From contig NW_003314325.1 in assembly GCF_000143415.4 (NCBI RefSeq), positions 546,357 to 610,356 on the forward strand: a DNA stretch of 64,000 nt. Reading direction: 5' to 3'. Made by a program: the position numbers and the translations under genes. The notes beneath the pieces were generated by a model, which did no database searches, was not told where the DNA came from, and saw nothing but the letters and a program-made list of their open reading frames with translations. Each line of letters opens with the position of its first letter. Positions within the stretch are counted from its first letter, which is position 1. The stretch comes from Selaginella moellendorffii. Lineage: Eukaryota > Streptophyta > Lycopodiopsida > Selaginellales > Selaginellaceae. Below, one piece after another: positions 10,340 through 21,900 of this stretch.

Positions 10340-11272
10340 ATGGCCGATCCGCAATCTCCTCCTTTGACTCTAGAGCAGCAGTTGGTTCAATTGCTTGATG
10401 CTATGCGCCTGCAATTGAACAACCAAACTCAGTTGATGGCGGCGTTCACGGCACATGGTACAACTCCTCTTGCTTTTGGTGCCAATCCTCGCGTTCGGCC
10501 GGAGTTCTTTCGTGGGAATCCTGGGGATGATGTGTACCATTGGTTCGATCACTTCACGGTGATTGCCACATATCATTCTTGGGATGATGCTCGGTGTTTG
10601 CGTGAGTTCCCCACATGTCTTCAAGGGACGACATTGCAGTGGTACAATGGATTGAGCGCAGCTACTCGTGGCGATTGGAGTGTTCTTCCGGACGTCTTCA
10701 AACGCGCCTTCGGACACGCCGACGATTGTGATGATGCCTTCCAACAATTGCATCGTCTTCGCCAAGGGCCATCTGAGTCGGTGATGCAATTTGGCGTTCG
10801 TTTCCGAAGTCTTTTGCTTCGTGCGGAGCCAAATATGTCGGAGCGGATCAAGCTAGGAATGCTATGGCCAGCACTTCATCAAGATCTTGTCGGACTTGTG
10901 CATGCACTTGCTCCTGCCACTCTTGACGATGCTCTTCGCTTAGCACAACGTTATGAGACGTCGCCTCTTCCACTTCTTGCTACACGTCCTTCAGCTCCAC
11001 TTCCTATGAGTGATGGTCCTGTTCCCATGGAGGTTGATGCTGCTGCTACTCGAGTCCAAGGACAAGGGCGAGGACGTGGTCGTGGCCGTGACATTCGTTG
11101 CTGGGCGTGTGATGAAGTTGGTCATACTTATCGGCGTTGTCGGCGCTTTCCGGATTGGCGACCTCCATTTCCTAGGTGGAGACCTTGGCGTCAGCAACGT
11201 CCCGTTGGTGCTGCTGCGGTGGAAGGTTTGGATACCGAGGTGCATTCGGGAAACGAGGAGTCGCGCGAGTAA
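10340..11272 (+). CDS. gag: Gag (capsid-nucleocapsid) of element 1
   Basis: A 310-residue frame starting MADPQSPPL. The middle has a retrotransposon capsid domain (YHWFDHF...LREFPTCLQGTTLQWYNGL...SVMQFGVRFRSLL). The basic C-terminal part holds one CCHC nucleocapsid knuckle (CWACDEVGHTYRRC) after a run of GRGRGRG. Its stop codon overlaps the pol start as TAATG, with pol in another frame. It builds the virus-like particle that packages the element RNA. Confidence 0.92.
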   Translation: MADPQSPPLTLEQQLVQLLDAMRLQLNNQTQLMAAFTAHGTTPLAFGANPRVRPEFFRGNPGDDVYHWFDHFTVIATYHSWDDARCLREFPTCLQGTTLQWYNGLSAATRGDWSVLPDVFKRAFGHADDCDDAFQQLHRLRQGPSESVMQFGVRFRSLLLRAEPNMSERIKLGMLWPALHQDLVGLVHALAPATLDDALRLAQRYETSPLPLLATRPSAPLPMSDGPVPMEVDAAATRVQGQGRGRGRGRDIRCWACDEVGHTYRRCRRFPDWRPPFPRWRPWRQQRPVGAAAVEGLDTEVHSGNEESRE

Positions 11273-14200
11273 TGGAGGGACCTTGCGCGAATAAGTTAGT
11301 GACCCCTCCATCTTTCTTTCGGGAGTATCATCAAGGGGTTCACTCGGCACCGGTTCATCCAGTGTTTACTTTCCAAGCTCGTTTTTATAACAAGAGGTCT
11401 CCTATTCTTCTCTCCGTGTTGGTTGATACAGGTTCGAGTTTATCTTATATTGCTCGACCTGTTGCCACACGTTGTCGTCTACACTTGCGTCGTGCGGCGG
11501 ATCCAGTTTTCATTCTTTATGGCAACGGCCGTACACATGCATGTGCACGAGATGAGGCGGACCTGGTTGTGCGTGTGGGCGATCTCGAGCTTGAGTTGCA
11601 GTCGTTGCGGGTGGTGCCGAGTCAAGCTTTTGACCTCATTCTTGGTATGGATTGGTTGCAGCACAATCATGCCAAGTGTGACTTTGAGGCTTTTCCCCCT
11701 TGTCTCATACTTCCTTATGTTTCATCCATTCCTCTCACTTCTGTACCTCTTCGTCCCTCTACTTCTACCTTTGCTTCCATTACTTTTGTTCCCCCATTAT
11801 TTCCTCTTGTGTTTCCATCTTGTTCTGCTCTTCCCTTTTCCGATCCCTCCGATGATCTTTGTGTTGCAGCTGTTGATCAGCTCATGAAGGAGTATTCTAA
11901 TCTCTTTGAATTTGACCTATCGTCTGGGGCCAAGATTTCCACACGTCATCCCATTCCAACCGGGGATGCTCGTCCAATCAAGGTTCCTGTTCGTCGTCGG
12001 TCACCCAAGGAGATCAAGATTTTACGTGCAAACGTCAAGGAGATGTTGGAGAAGGGTGTTATTCGGAAGTCGCGGAGTCCTTGGGCATGTGAACCTCATC
12101 TTGTGACGAAGCCTGATGGGAGTATTCGTTTCTGCATCGACTATCGTCCGTTAAATGAAGTGACGATCCCGGACGTGTACCCTCTTCCTCACACTGCTGA
12201 TCTCTTGGATCGTCTGGGGCGAAGTCGTTGGTTCACCAAGCTAGATCTTGCTTCTGGGTATTGGCAAGTACTGATGGCTGAAGACGATATTCCTAAGACT
12301 GCTTTTCGTACACCATTTGGTTTGTACGAGTTTTTGGTGATGCCGTTTGGTTTGAACAATGCTCCAGCAACTTTTCAGCGAATGATGGACGAGGTTCTTT
12401 GCGATATGCCAGAGGTGACGGCTGACTTCATTGATGATGTCTTGATCCACTCGGAGGGGACGTGGGAGGAGCATGTTCGTGATGTTTGTAAAGTGTTGGA
12501 TCGGCTACGCGACGTTGGTTTAAAGCTGAAGCGGTCGAAGTGCGTGTTTGGGTCCAAAGACACAACTTATCTTGGGTACCGTATTTCTCGTGAGGGTTTG
12601 CAAGTTGATCCTGACAAACTTGTGGCTGTTCTAAAGTTCCCTACTCCGAAGTGTGTGAATGATGTGCAGCGCTTTTTGGGTAAGGTGCAGTATCTCGGTC
12701 GTTTTGTGGATCATCTTTCCGATCGCACTTTACCATTGCGAGCGTTGCTGAAGTCATCAACGTCATCTTTCATCTGGTCTCCCGATTGTGAGCGGGCGTT
12801 CGTGAATCTCAAAGAGCTATTGACGACTCCTCCGGTTTTGGCATATCCTGACTACACTCGACCTTTTATTTTGCGCGTGGATGCTTCTGACATTGGTCTT
12901 GGAGGTGTGTTGATGCAAGAGAGCTCGAGTGTGCCTGGTCAGCGCCATCCCATTGCATACATAAGCCGTACATTACAACCAGCGGAGATGAACTACTCCA
13001 CGACGGAGAAAGAGTGTTTAGCAGCAGTCTGGGGTTTCGAGAAACTTCATGCCTATCTACATGGTTCTCGGACGTTACTTGAAGGTGACCATGCTGCTGT
13101 TACTTCATTATTGAAGCGGAAGAACCTGGTTGGTCGTACGGCTCGATGGGCTTTGAAGCTTCAGATATATGATTTCGATGTTGTTCATCGCCCAGGGAGT
13201 TCTATGGCTGATGCTGATGCCCTTTCTCGAGCTCCTCTTCCTTCTCCATTCTCTTCTCATGTTTCTAACGAGCCTGTTGTTCTAGCCTCTGTGGATTTTC
13301 TAGACAAGGATTCTGTGCCGTCGGCGGTTGTTGTACTTGACGTTCAGTGTCCACAGGGCGTAGAGCAAGATCTACCTTCTCTGGATGAGGTTCGCGAGGC
13401 TCAAAAGATTGAGCCGTGGATTCGAAGGCTTCGAGATGGGTTTGAGAATCCTGCATCACTTGCTGATGACTTGCCTTTTCGGCATTTACATTCTCAATAT
13501 CGCCTTGAAGATGGCCTTCTTTATTTTGTGGGGACGGATCCTGATGCTCATTTACGGCTGGTGGTGCCTTCGGTGTTTATTCCGCGGTTTCTCCATGCCT
13601 ACCATGATTCTCCTATTCTAGGTGGGCATATGGGACACCATCGTGTCACCGAGAAGTTGCGCAGATCTTTCTGTTGGCCAGAGATGCGACGTGATATTAT
13701 CCGGTATGTGCGTAGCTGCGTTTGGTGCCAAGCTCGTAATACTCCCCCTTGTGCTGCGGAAGGACGGTTGGAGTCAATTGCAGTTTCTCGTCCGTTTGAG
13801 TTGGTGGCGTTTGATCTTATGGGACCTTTTCCGCGATCGACTGCTGGCAATGAGTATGTTATTATTGCTTCTGACTACTTGACTCGTTAGGTGGAAGTTG
13901 GTGCTCTTGCTAGTGCCTCTGCAACTGCTGTTGGATACTTCCTCCTCAATCGAGTGGTGTTCCAGCATTCTTGTCCAGAACGGATTCTTTCGGATAATGG
14001 TCCTGCATTTATGGCTGAGGTATTTCATGTTTTGACATCTCGGTTGGGGATACGCCACACTTTTACGAGTGCTTATCATCCACAATCAGACGGTCTGGTG
14101 GAACGGCTCGTTCGGACATTCAAAGGGATGATTGCGAAGTATGTGAACTTTCAACATTCGGATTGGGATGGTTATTTGCCATCTCTTCGGTATGCTTATG

Positions 14201-14736
14201 TCACAGGGGTGCAGAGTTCTGTTGGTGCTTCACCATATAAACTTCTATATGGTCATGATCCAATATTACCAACAGAGCTAGGTTTACCTTCGCGATTGCC
14301 ACGAGCTCCTGATGCTAGGTCATGGGATCAATATTTGACAAGCATTCTTCCACTTGTCCGAGCAGAGTCTGCTGAACACTTAGGCCGCGTACAAGTGGGA
14401 CAACAACGGCGCTACAATTCCCATCATCGTCCACCAGCGGAGTACAAATTGGATGATTTGGTGTTAGTCCGTTTTCCCCATCTTACGGTGCGTGGTTTAT
14501 CTAAGGGGCTCCTTGCGCAGTGGAAAGGACCGTATCGGGTGTTGCGGCAAGTTGGACCACAAGTTTATGAGGTTCGGCATGACGTTCAGCAGGCTGATCC
14601 TCCGGAGATTGTGCATGTGCAGCGGTTAAAACGCTTCATACAGAGGGATCAGGAGCAGTTAATACCGTCTACAGATCCACCGATGCCTCCTCCTGACGTT
14701 CCTCCAGATCCCGGCCCATCTACAAGAGAACCCTGA
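11272..14736 (+). CDS. pol: Pol of element 1: protease, RT, RNase H, integrase, with an internal UAG
   Basis: The ATG at 11272 overlaps the gag stop. In order: aspartic protease (VDTGSSLSY, ILGMDWL); reverse transcriptase ([31 protein letters not shown]-type, catalytic FIDD instead of the usual YxDD); RNase H (RVDASDIGLGGVL, TTEKECLAAVW); and integrase with its H..H..CVWC zinc site, the first Asp in FDLMGP, the second in SDNGPAF and the Glu in LVERLVR. A UAG at 13888-13890 replaces the Trp expected after SDYLTR. The frame reopens at once and runs to 14736. There is no chromodomain. The same UAG is in the related copy at 26638. Confidence 0.92.
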
Positions 14737-14768
14737 CGGCCTTCCATTATTCCGAGAGGAGGGGATGA

Positions 14769-14942
14769 TGTGAGGGCCAAGTGTACGGCTACGATGCCGT
14801 ATACTAATATTAGCGTAGTGGATTTTGGTAGCCGTCGGATTGGTTTCAATCCGGACCACTCGCTCCTGTATATAAGCTAGGGTTTTTGGGTTAATTGATA
14901 TGCACATTTCTGTATTCCCTTTCCATATTCCATGCACTCACA
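14769..14942 (+). repeat. 3' LTR of element 1
   Basis: Identical, as far as I can read, to 9933-10106. It is followed by GCTA, the target duplication. Confidence 0.95.
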
Positions 14943-15006
14943 GCTATAAAATGCAGTTATCCTGTAAAGTATTTATGGTACATTCCTTTATTAGTTAAAT
15001 AAAGAC

Positions 15007-15170
15007 TGTGATGGCTACAATGCCGTATACTAATATTAGCGTAGTGGGATTTTGGTAGCCATCGGATTGGTTTCAATCCGGACCACTCACTCTTGTATAT
15101 AAACTAGGGTTTTTGGGCCAATTAATATACACATTTTCTATATTCTCTTTCCATATTCCAAGCACTCACA
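15007..15170 (+). repeat. 5' LTR of element 2
   Basis: Matches the 174-bp LTR of element 1 with a short deletion after TGTG and scattered substitutions. It keeps the CTAATATTAG palindrome, the hairpin and the TATA box. Confidence 0.9.
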
Positions 15171-15405
15171 TTGGTGGAGGTGAGGGGCACCTTTGATTGT
15201 CCCTGAGAAGTGCTTAGATTTGGGATTTTGGTTTAGATCTAGTTTTTGCATTGTCTAGATTTAGCTTTTTTTCATTTCCTTTCTTTTGTTTTTTCCTTTC
15301 AGGATTTTGGTTTAGATCTAGCTTTTTGCATTGTCTAGATCTACCATTTCCTTCTCGCTTTTTGTCATTTATTTATTTTTTGCTCTTTCTTTTTCATTCG
15401 TCTTC

Positions 15406-16349
15406 ATGGCAGATCAGCAATCTCCTCCTTTGACTCTGGAGCAGCAGTTGGTACAATTGCTTGATGCTATGCGCTTGCAATTGAACAACAAAACTTAGTT
15501 GATAGTGGCGTTCACGGCAAATGGTACAACTCCTCCTACTCTTGGTGCCAATCCTCGCGTTCGGCTGGAGTTCTTTCGCGAATCCTAAGGATGATGTGTA
15601 CCATTGGTTCGATCACTTCACGGTCATTGCCACATATCATTCTTGGGATGATGCCCGACGTTTGCGTGAGTTTCCCACGTGTCTCCAAGGGACGGTGTTG
15701 CAGTGGTACAACGGTTTGGGCGCAGCCACTCGTGGGGATTGGAGTGTTCTTCCGGATGTCTTCAAGCGTGCCTTCGGACATGTCGATGACTGTGATGATG
15801 CTTTCCAACAATTGCATCGTCTTCGCCAAGGGCCATCTGAGTCAGTGATGCAGTTTGGCGTTCGTTTCTGAAGTTTTTTGCTTCGTGCGGAGCCAAATAT
15901 ATAAGAGTGGATCAAGCTAGGAATGTTGTGTCTAGCACTTCGTCAAGATCTTGTCGGACTTGTGCATGCACTTGCTCCTGCCACCCTTGACAATGCTCTT
16001 CGCTTGGCATAACGTTATGAGACGTTGCCTCTTCCACTTCTCGTTGCACGTCCTTCAGCTCCTCTTCCTATAGGTGATAGTCTTGTTCCAATGGAGGTTG
16101 ATGCTGTTGCTGCTCGAGTCAAGGACAAGGGCGAGGACGTGGTCGTAACCGTGATGTTCGTTGCTGGGCATGTGACGAAGTTGGTCATACTTATCGGCAT
16201 TGTCAGCGTTTTCCGAATTGGCAACCTCCATTTCCTGGGTGGAGACCTTGGCGTCAGCAACGTCCCATTGGTGCTGCTGCAGTGGAAGGATTGGACACCG
16301 AGATGCATCCAGGAAACGAGGAGTCACGCGAGTAACGAAGGGACCTTGC
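15406..16349 (+). pseudogene. Gag pseudogene of element 2
   Basis: Starts with an ATG at the position equivalent to element 1 gag. It has stops within the first 40 codons (AAACTTAGTTGATAG), a deletion near 15580, and further stops at about 15870 and 16010. The capsid segment YHWFDHF...LREFPTCLQG is open from 15521 to 15871. Confidence 0.9.
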
Positions 16350-16357
16350 GTGAATAA

Positions 16358-17129
16358 GTCAGTGACCCCTCCATCTTTCTTTCGAGAGTATCATCAAGGG
16401 GTTCACTCGGCACCAGTTCATCCAGTGTTTACTTTACAAGCTCGTTTTTATAACAAGAGGTCTCCTATTATTCTCTCCGTGTTGGTAGATACAGGTTCGA
16501 GTTTATCTTCTATTGCTCGACCTGTTGCCACACATTGCCGTCTACACTTGCGTCGTGCGGTAGAACCAGTTTTCATTCTTTATGGCAACGGCCGTACACA
16601 TGCATGTGCATGGGATGAGGCAGATCTGGTTGTGCGTATGGGCGATCTTGAGCTTGAGTTACAATCATTGCGGGTGGTGTTAAGTCAAGCTTTTGACCTC
16701 ATTCTTGGTATGGATTGGTTGTAGTGCAATCATGCCAAGTGTGATTTTGAGGCTTCTCCCCCTTATCACATACTTCCTTATGTTTCATCCATTCCTCTTA
16801 CTTCTGTCCCTCTACTTTTACCTCTGCTTCCATTACTTTTGTTCCCCCACTATTTCCTCCTATGTTTCCATCTTGTTCTGCTCTTCCCTTTTCCAATCCC
16901 TCCGATGATCTTTGTGTTGTAGCGGTGGACCGGCTCATGAAGGAGTATTCTAATCTCTTTGAATTTGACCTATCGTCTGGGGCCAAGATTGCAACACGTC
17001 ATCCAATTCCAACCGGGGATGCTCGTCTAATCAAGGTTCCCATTCGTTGTCGGTCACCCAAGGAGATCCGGATTTTACGTGTAAATGTCAAGGAGATGTT
17101 GGAGAAAGGTGTTATTTGGAAGTCGCGGA
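16358..17129 (+). pseudogene. Pol pseudogene of element 2, 5' part
   Basis: Covers the protease region (VDTGSSLSS) and the start of RT. It has a stop where element 1 has Gln after ILGMDWL, and frameshifts in the linker. It ends abruptly at the nested insertion, inside the codons equivalent to KSRSPWACEP of element 1. Confidence 0.9.
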
Positions 17130-18233
17130 TGTAAGCGACTAAATTTTCCATTCTACTTTAGTCACTTAACCACACCTCTGACCACTTGGAGGAGTCTCAT
17201 TCACAACCTCCATAAATCCAATCCAGGACTTGGGACTTGCTAGCCCCGAGAATGGCATCCATGCCACTCAACATTTGCCCTTGGTCCAAGTGCTCCATGT
17301 GTCCGATCCCATGACCGACACTCAAAGGTACCACCGACATAGCAGCCCATTACGCTAAGGCCATGCCCAATCACCTTTGCCACACTGGTAGTCCAATACC
17401 ACTTGCATCACAGTCTTGGCTCTCCAAGTCTGGGCCATCTGTCCATGAGTGGTCATCCTAGATCCACTCCTTAGCATCCTTAGGATGCCCATAGACCGGG
17501 GGAATCGCCTTCCCCAAAGTCCCTTTGTCAGTTCCTACCAAGTCCCTTTCTGCCCCTGGCCATGTTTGCCAACACTGCCACTGGATCGAGGCCCACAGGC
17601 CCGATCACTAAGTCCCACGGTCCTCTGGGACTTCCTCACCACACGACTGTGTCCTTGGTCACTACCCCAGAGGACTGCTCCTCTTCCTTTCCACAGTCTA
17701 GGCCTTTGGGACAACATTTCGGAACACCGTGGCCTTACGCGAGCCACCTGGGTACTCTCCCCGCCTTTCGCCTTTAGGTGCTCTAGCCATGGGCTTAGAG
17801 CGAGGTTCCGTTGAGCCACGCCTGGTATCCAAGTAGGTAGTGCCACCCACACTTGGACTGGGAGCATCGGCCAGTCGATCTCCCGGGGGAACTAGAGCCG
17901 GCTCTTGAACACTTCACCAAGCTACCCTGCTTGTCGGTTCGTATTCACTCTAGTCTTGGACTTCCCAGTGGTCAGTTCCTCACCCAACATTGGGTCTAGC
18001 CTTCCTGGGCCAAACTGGCCTTTCCTGGCCAAACTGGCTCCACTGCAGTCCTCCCCCTTACTATACTTTTGGAGCTCACCAAACCCCCCAGGGTCTGGGA
18101 GACGAACGCTTTGGGCTTTCACCCTCTCAGGCTCCGGACTCGGACTCGGACTCGGACTCGGACTCGGATTCGGACTCGGACTCGGGCTCGGGCTCGGTCT
18201 CGGCCTCAGCCTCGGTCTCGGTCTCGGTCCTGA

Positions 18234-18265
<32 letters not shown>

Positions 18266-18928
18266 CCGGTCTCGGTCTCGACTTCGGACTCCATCTCGGA
18301 CTCCATCTCGGACTCCATCTCGGACTCCATCTCGGGTCCATCTCGGGTCCATCTCGGACTCCATCTCGGACTCCATCTCGGGTCCATCTCGGACTCCATC
18401 TCGGACTCTCTCTCGGGTCCATCTCGGGTCCACCTCGGACTCCATCTCGGACTCCATCTCGGACTCCATCTCGGGTCCATCTCGGACTCCACCTCGGACT
18501 CCAACTCGGGTCCATCTCGGGTCCACCTCGGACTCCACTTCGGACTCCATCTCGGGTCCATCTCGGGTCCACCTCGGACTCCACTTCGGACTCCATCTCG
18601 GACTCCATCTCGGGTCCATCTCGGACTCCACTTCGGACTCCAACTCGGGTCCATCTCGGACTCCACTTCGGACTCCAACTCGAGTCCATCTCGGACACTC
18701 CCACGTGTCATGTGTTGGTCCTTTTGGGTCCCTTTTTGGAGCCTCGCTTTTTGCTCGCTTCGTGCTTGTTCCTCAAGCCCTTCTTTGGGAGTTCCACTCC
18801 TGCTCTTGACTTTTCAAGTCGGAGCTTTTGGTCCAAATGTGTTACGCTCGTTTGGCTCTCGCTTCAGCCACTACCACGTGGCACCCTTTCCGGCTCCACT
18901 TTGGGGCCTAGGGATTTTGTGTCTCACA
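17130..18928 (-). repeat. 3' LTR of the nested element (minus orientation)
   Basis: A long LTR whose minus strand starts TGTGAGACAC and ends GCTTACA. It contains the hexamer-type array at 18128-18700. Nearly identical to 22979-24819. The main length difference (about 42 bp) lies in the array. Confidence 0.9.
18128..18700. repeat. CTCGGACTC-type tandem array inside the LTR
   Basis: First a run of GGACTC/GGTCTC hexamers, then 12- to 15-base units of the type TCGGACTCCATC and TCGGGTCCATC. Because the unit is a multiple of three and lacks stops, long artificial frames open on both strands (Gly-Leu, Asp-Ser, Pro-Arg, Glu-Ser repeats). I do not take these as genes. Confidence 0.9.
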
Positions 18929-21900
18929 ACTCCACCACCCATAGACGAAGTTCGATGTCCTCATCGAACGGTAAACCCTTTCATAAAGTAACACCCACAC
19001 GTATTACCATTTCCATCCTTGGCACCTAGCCAATCTTTGTCTATGGTTTGACACCAAAGGCTCACCATGCCTTGTCCATCCTTTAAGGAGCGTAGTCTCT
19101 CCAACTTAGAGACTGATTGGACCACATGTAATGGTTCTCTCCTTTTATTGGTTTAGTTCTCGCTAAACCTCTTAGAGACCCTTCTCTAAGTCAATCCCAC
19201 TACTCCTTCTCGAGTAGTCTCAATTTCCATCGATATAACCTCTGCACTTTGGAACTTTGAATTTTGACTCCTTGGAGTCAATTTCCTAGGTGTCTCCGAC
19301 ACCTTGCCTTGCACCTTTTGTGCAACTCCACTTCCCATCCTAGGAAGTTCTCTACTCGAGGGCACCATCATCCTCTCTTCTATTTCGTGCCAAAGTTCCA
19401 GTTATCATACTTTGTGCTAGGGCTGTTCATGGCCCTATCATTTGGCTACCTTACCGCTCCCTCCCTTGGAGCTTCCACTTTCGCCAAATCGGAGCAATTC
19501 GGAATCCATCCTTGGAAACACACTTCCTTTCCCGCAATTTGTTAGCGTCCAACACATTAGTGTTCCTCGCCTAACTTTGTCACTTGGATTCCTTCCCAGG
19601 GATTCCACGGCCCTATCTTGGCCACTCATCTTTTGCTCCTATCCGTTGATTGTTGCACCGAGCAACATCGAATCTCTACCTCCCTCCTTGAGGTATTCTT
19701 TTGATTCCATAGCAAAGGCTCTGCTTTGCCAAGACTAGGGTGTTCACCCTTAGTAAGTCTCTTTTAGCATCTTCTGCTGTGGGCTCTATCCTCAGCCCAA
19801 CTTTGTGACCCTCTCATGGGTCTCTTTAGAGACTACTTTCCTTGGACACACTATGCCATCGCGATGACATAGCTCATTTCCCTAAGGTGCTTTTCCCACT
19901 TGGTCACCTTGACCAAGCCACACCATCATCAATAGTTCAAATCAACACTTTGAACTAGGAACCTTATTCCTTAACCCAAACAAGGACCTTGTCCTTATTT
20001 AGCCACAAGATCACCTAGTGATCTCACCTCGGCACCTTAACAAGTTTGCCAATAGGTACTAGGTCTTCCAGACCTTTAACTTGTTAACTACGACCCCGAG
20101 GGCATCCCCCACACTTGGCGGTGCGCCCAAGCCAGCCCTTCCGGCCAAGGGTCCATAGCAACTGAGATTAGGTGTCCCCATCTCACTCACCATGTCCTTG
20201 GTGCCACTTGCACCAAAGCGTTCAAGTTAGATATGCCGAGCTTTCACACTAAGCAATCTAACCGTGCATCACGACTCCGAGGCATCCCTCGCTTGGCGGT
20301 GTGCCCAAACCAGTCTCCCCACTGAGAGTCCATGACCACCGAAATATGAGTGTCCTCATATTCCAAACCATCACCACGCCCTAGTGATTTGGGACTCGAA
20401 CCCAAGCACTAGAGGGTCGGGACTCGAACCCAACCTCCGTATATGCATCTACGGACGGCATCACACAAGATGCCTGGCGTGACTCCCCACGCCGGTGCAC
20501 CAACTTATTTTTAAAGCGCGCTACAGATCACAGCTTAGGAACCTAGTTCCTCCACACTGCCAAGTCCTCTCACTTGACATGTCTGTGATCATGCATGGAC
20601 TCCTCCATGCTCGGCCCCATGGCCCACCCTTTTTGAAGTTATCACCTTCAACTAGGGTATTTGTTCCCCCGATGTGCCAATTTCGCTTGGCAAGTCCTCC
20701 GACCACTGTAACATGGTTCCTGCATAAGCGTGAAAGCCCTTGACTATCAACTTTCGTTCAAAGCCCTATCTTTGAACACTCGGGAACTACTTCCCTAACC
20801 TTGATAGCCTTGCCTCATGGCAAGCTTCAAGACCACGCTTCTGCTGCGCCACTCTGATTTCGCGCGTTCTATGAACCATTTACACTTGGCCTTTCTAGGT
20901 ACTAAGCTACCTAGAATCGTCTTTGGGAACCTTGAAGGAACTCTGTCCCTCAACTTGCCAAGGCCTCCCTTTTTGCAAGCCTTCAAAATGCCACATAGTC
21001 TAACATGGACAATTCCATATTTTAGACTCTCCATGGCATTACGGTTGCTAGCGGCAACACCCTCGAGCCCCCACTTGATTCTCCACTCCCAGCTGGCATA
21101 ACCAACCTTGGTTATGCCCTTTGATTCCTATGATTCGGTTCTATCCCCTTACTTTTTGCTTTTTGGCTTCACACCTTTCCTTTGGTCATTCTCCTCCAGA
21201 CCAGGGGGATAGCTTTGCACTTTCTATCACGCTTTAGCAAGTATTCTTAGGGATGAACCTACCCAATAGCCTATGGAGTGGTTCCTTAATCCGGGTATGC
21301 TCACCTTATAATCCCACACACTGGGATTACATTGTTGCTTATGGGCCTTTACATGGCCATCACTAGCCTTGCCAAAATTCTATTTTTGGCTTTGTCCAAC
21401 TCGGGTAGACAGTCCTCTCCTGTCTCCGCAACCTTGGACACTTGGATAGCACCTTCTATCCATCATTCGCTAGGGACTTAGTCCCTTGGGCTTTATCCAT
21501 TGCCCTCACGACATCAAACACCACCTTCTGGTGTTCTAGAGTATCCGGGTGTCCCAATGATGGCTTTCTTGACAATGAATATTTCCTTTTATGACATTGA
21601 CTTACTATATCGCAACACAAGCAACTTATCCCTCGTAAGGGTATATCCAACTTCCTTATGCTATTAAGAAGTCTTGGGTAGCTACCTTCTACCCGTTTAA
21701 CCAGTTATTTTGCACCTCTTGCTTAGTTGCCTCATAGTTGTCAAGTCTTACAACTCATTGCTTGGTGCTTTCACACCCTCATCATTATCTGGGTCACCAC
21801 ACTCCAACTGCATGCTCTGCAGCTTAGGCTATGCCATTCCCATTTCCATTGGGATTCCTTTGGCAAGGGGTTCTCATGAACCCACCAACATAGCCTCAAG

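Larger units (their letters stand above)
9933..14942 (+). mobile_element. Ty3/gypsy LTR retrotransposon (element 1), young
   Basis: A complete element bounded by two 174-bp LTRs that I read as identical (9933-10106 and 14769-14942), each starting TGTGAGG and ending CTCACA. It is flanked by the 4-bp direct repeat GCTA. The internal order is leader, gag, protease, reverse transcriptase, RNase H, integrase, which is the Ty3/gypsy order. A purine-rich tract (GAGAGGAGGGGATGA) sits just before the 3' LTR. Identical LTRs suggest very recent insertion. The integrase frame nevertheless has one UAG. Confidence 0.95.

Noticed and set aside
13880-13920. A possible ~27-bp GT-AG intron covering the integrase UAG region
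   Set aside because: The residues after the UAG are conserved integrase sequence that would be lost, so a stop in place of Trp is the simpler reading.
17448-17867. Frames of 110-121 codons in the unique part of the nested LTR (also 23384-23716)
   Set aside because: Found on both strands in overlapping positions inside an LTR, without recognisable domains.
17905-19029. Long overlapping frames of Gly-Leu, Asp-Ser, Pro-Arg and Glu-Ser repeats, here and at 23754-24854
   Set aside because: They fall in LTR tandem arrays whose unit is a multiple of three, are open in several frames on both strands, and have no conserved domain.
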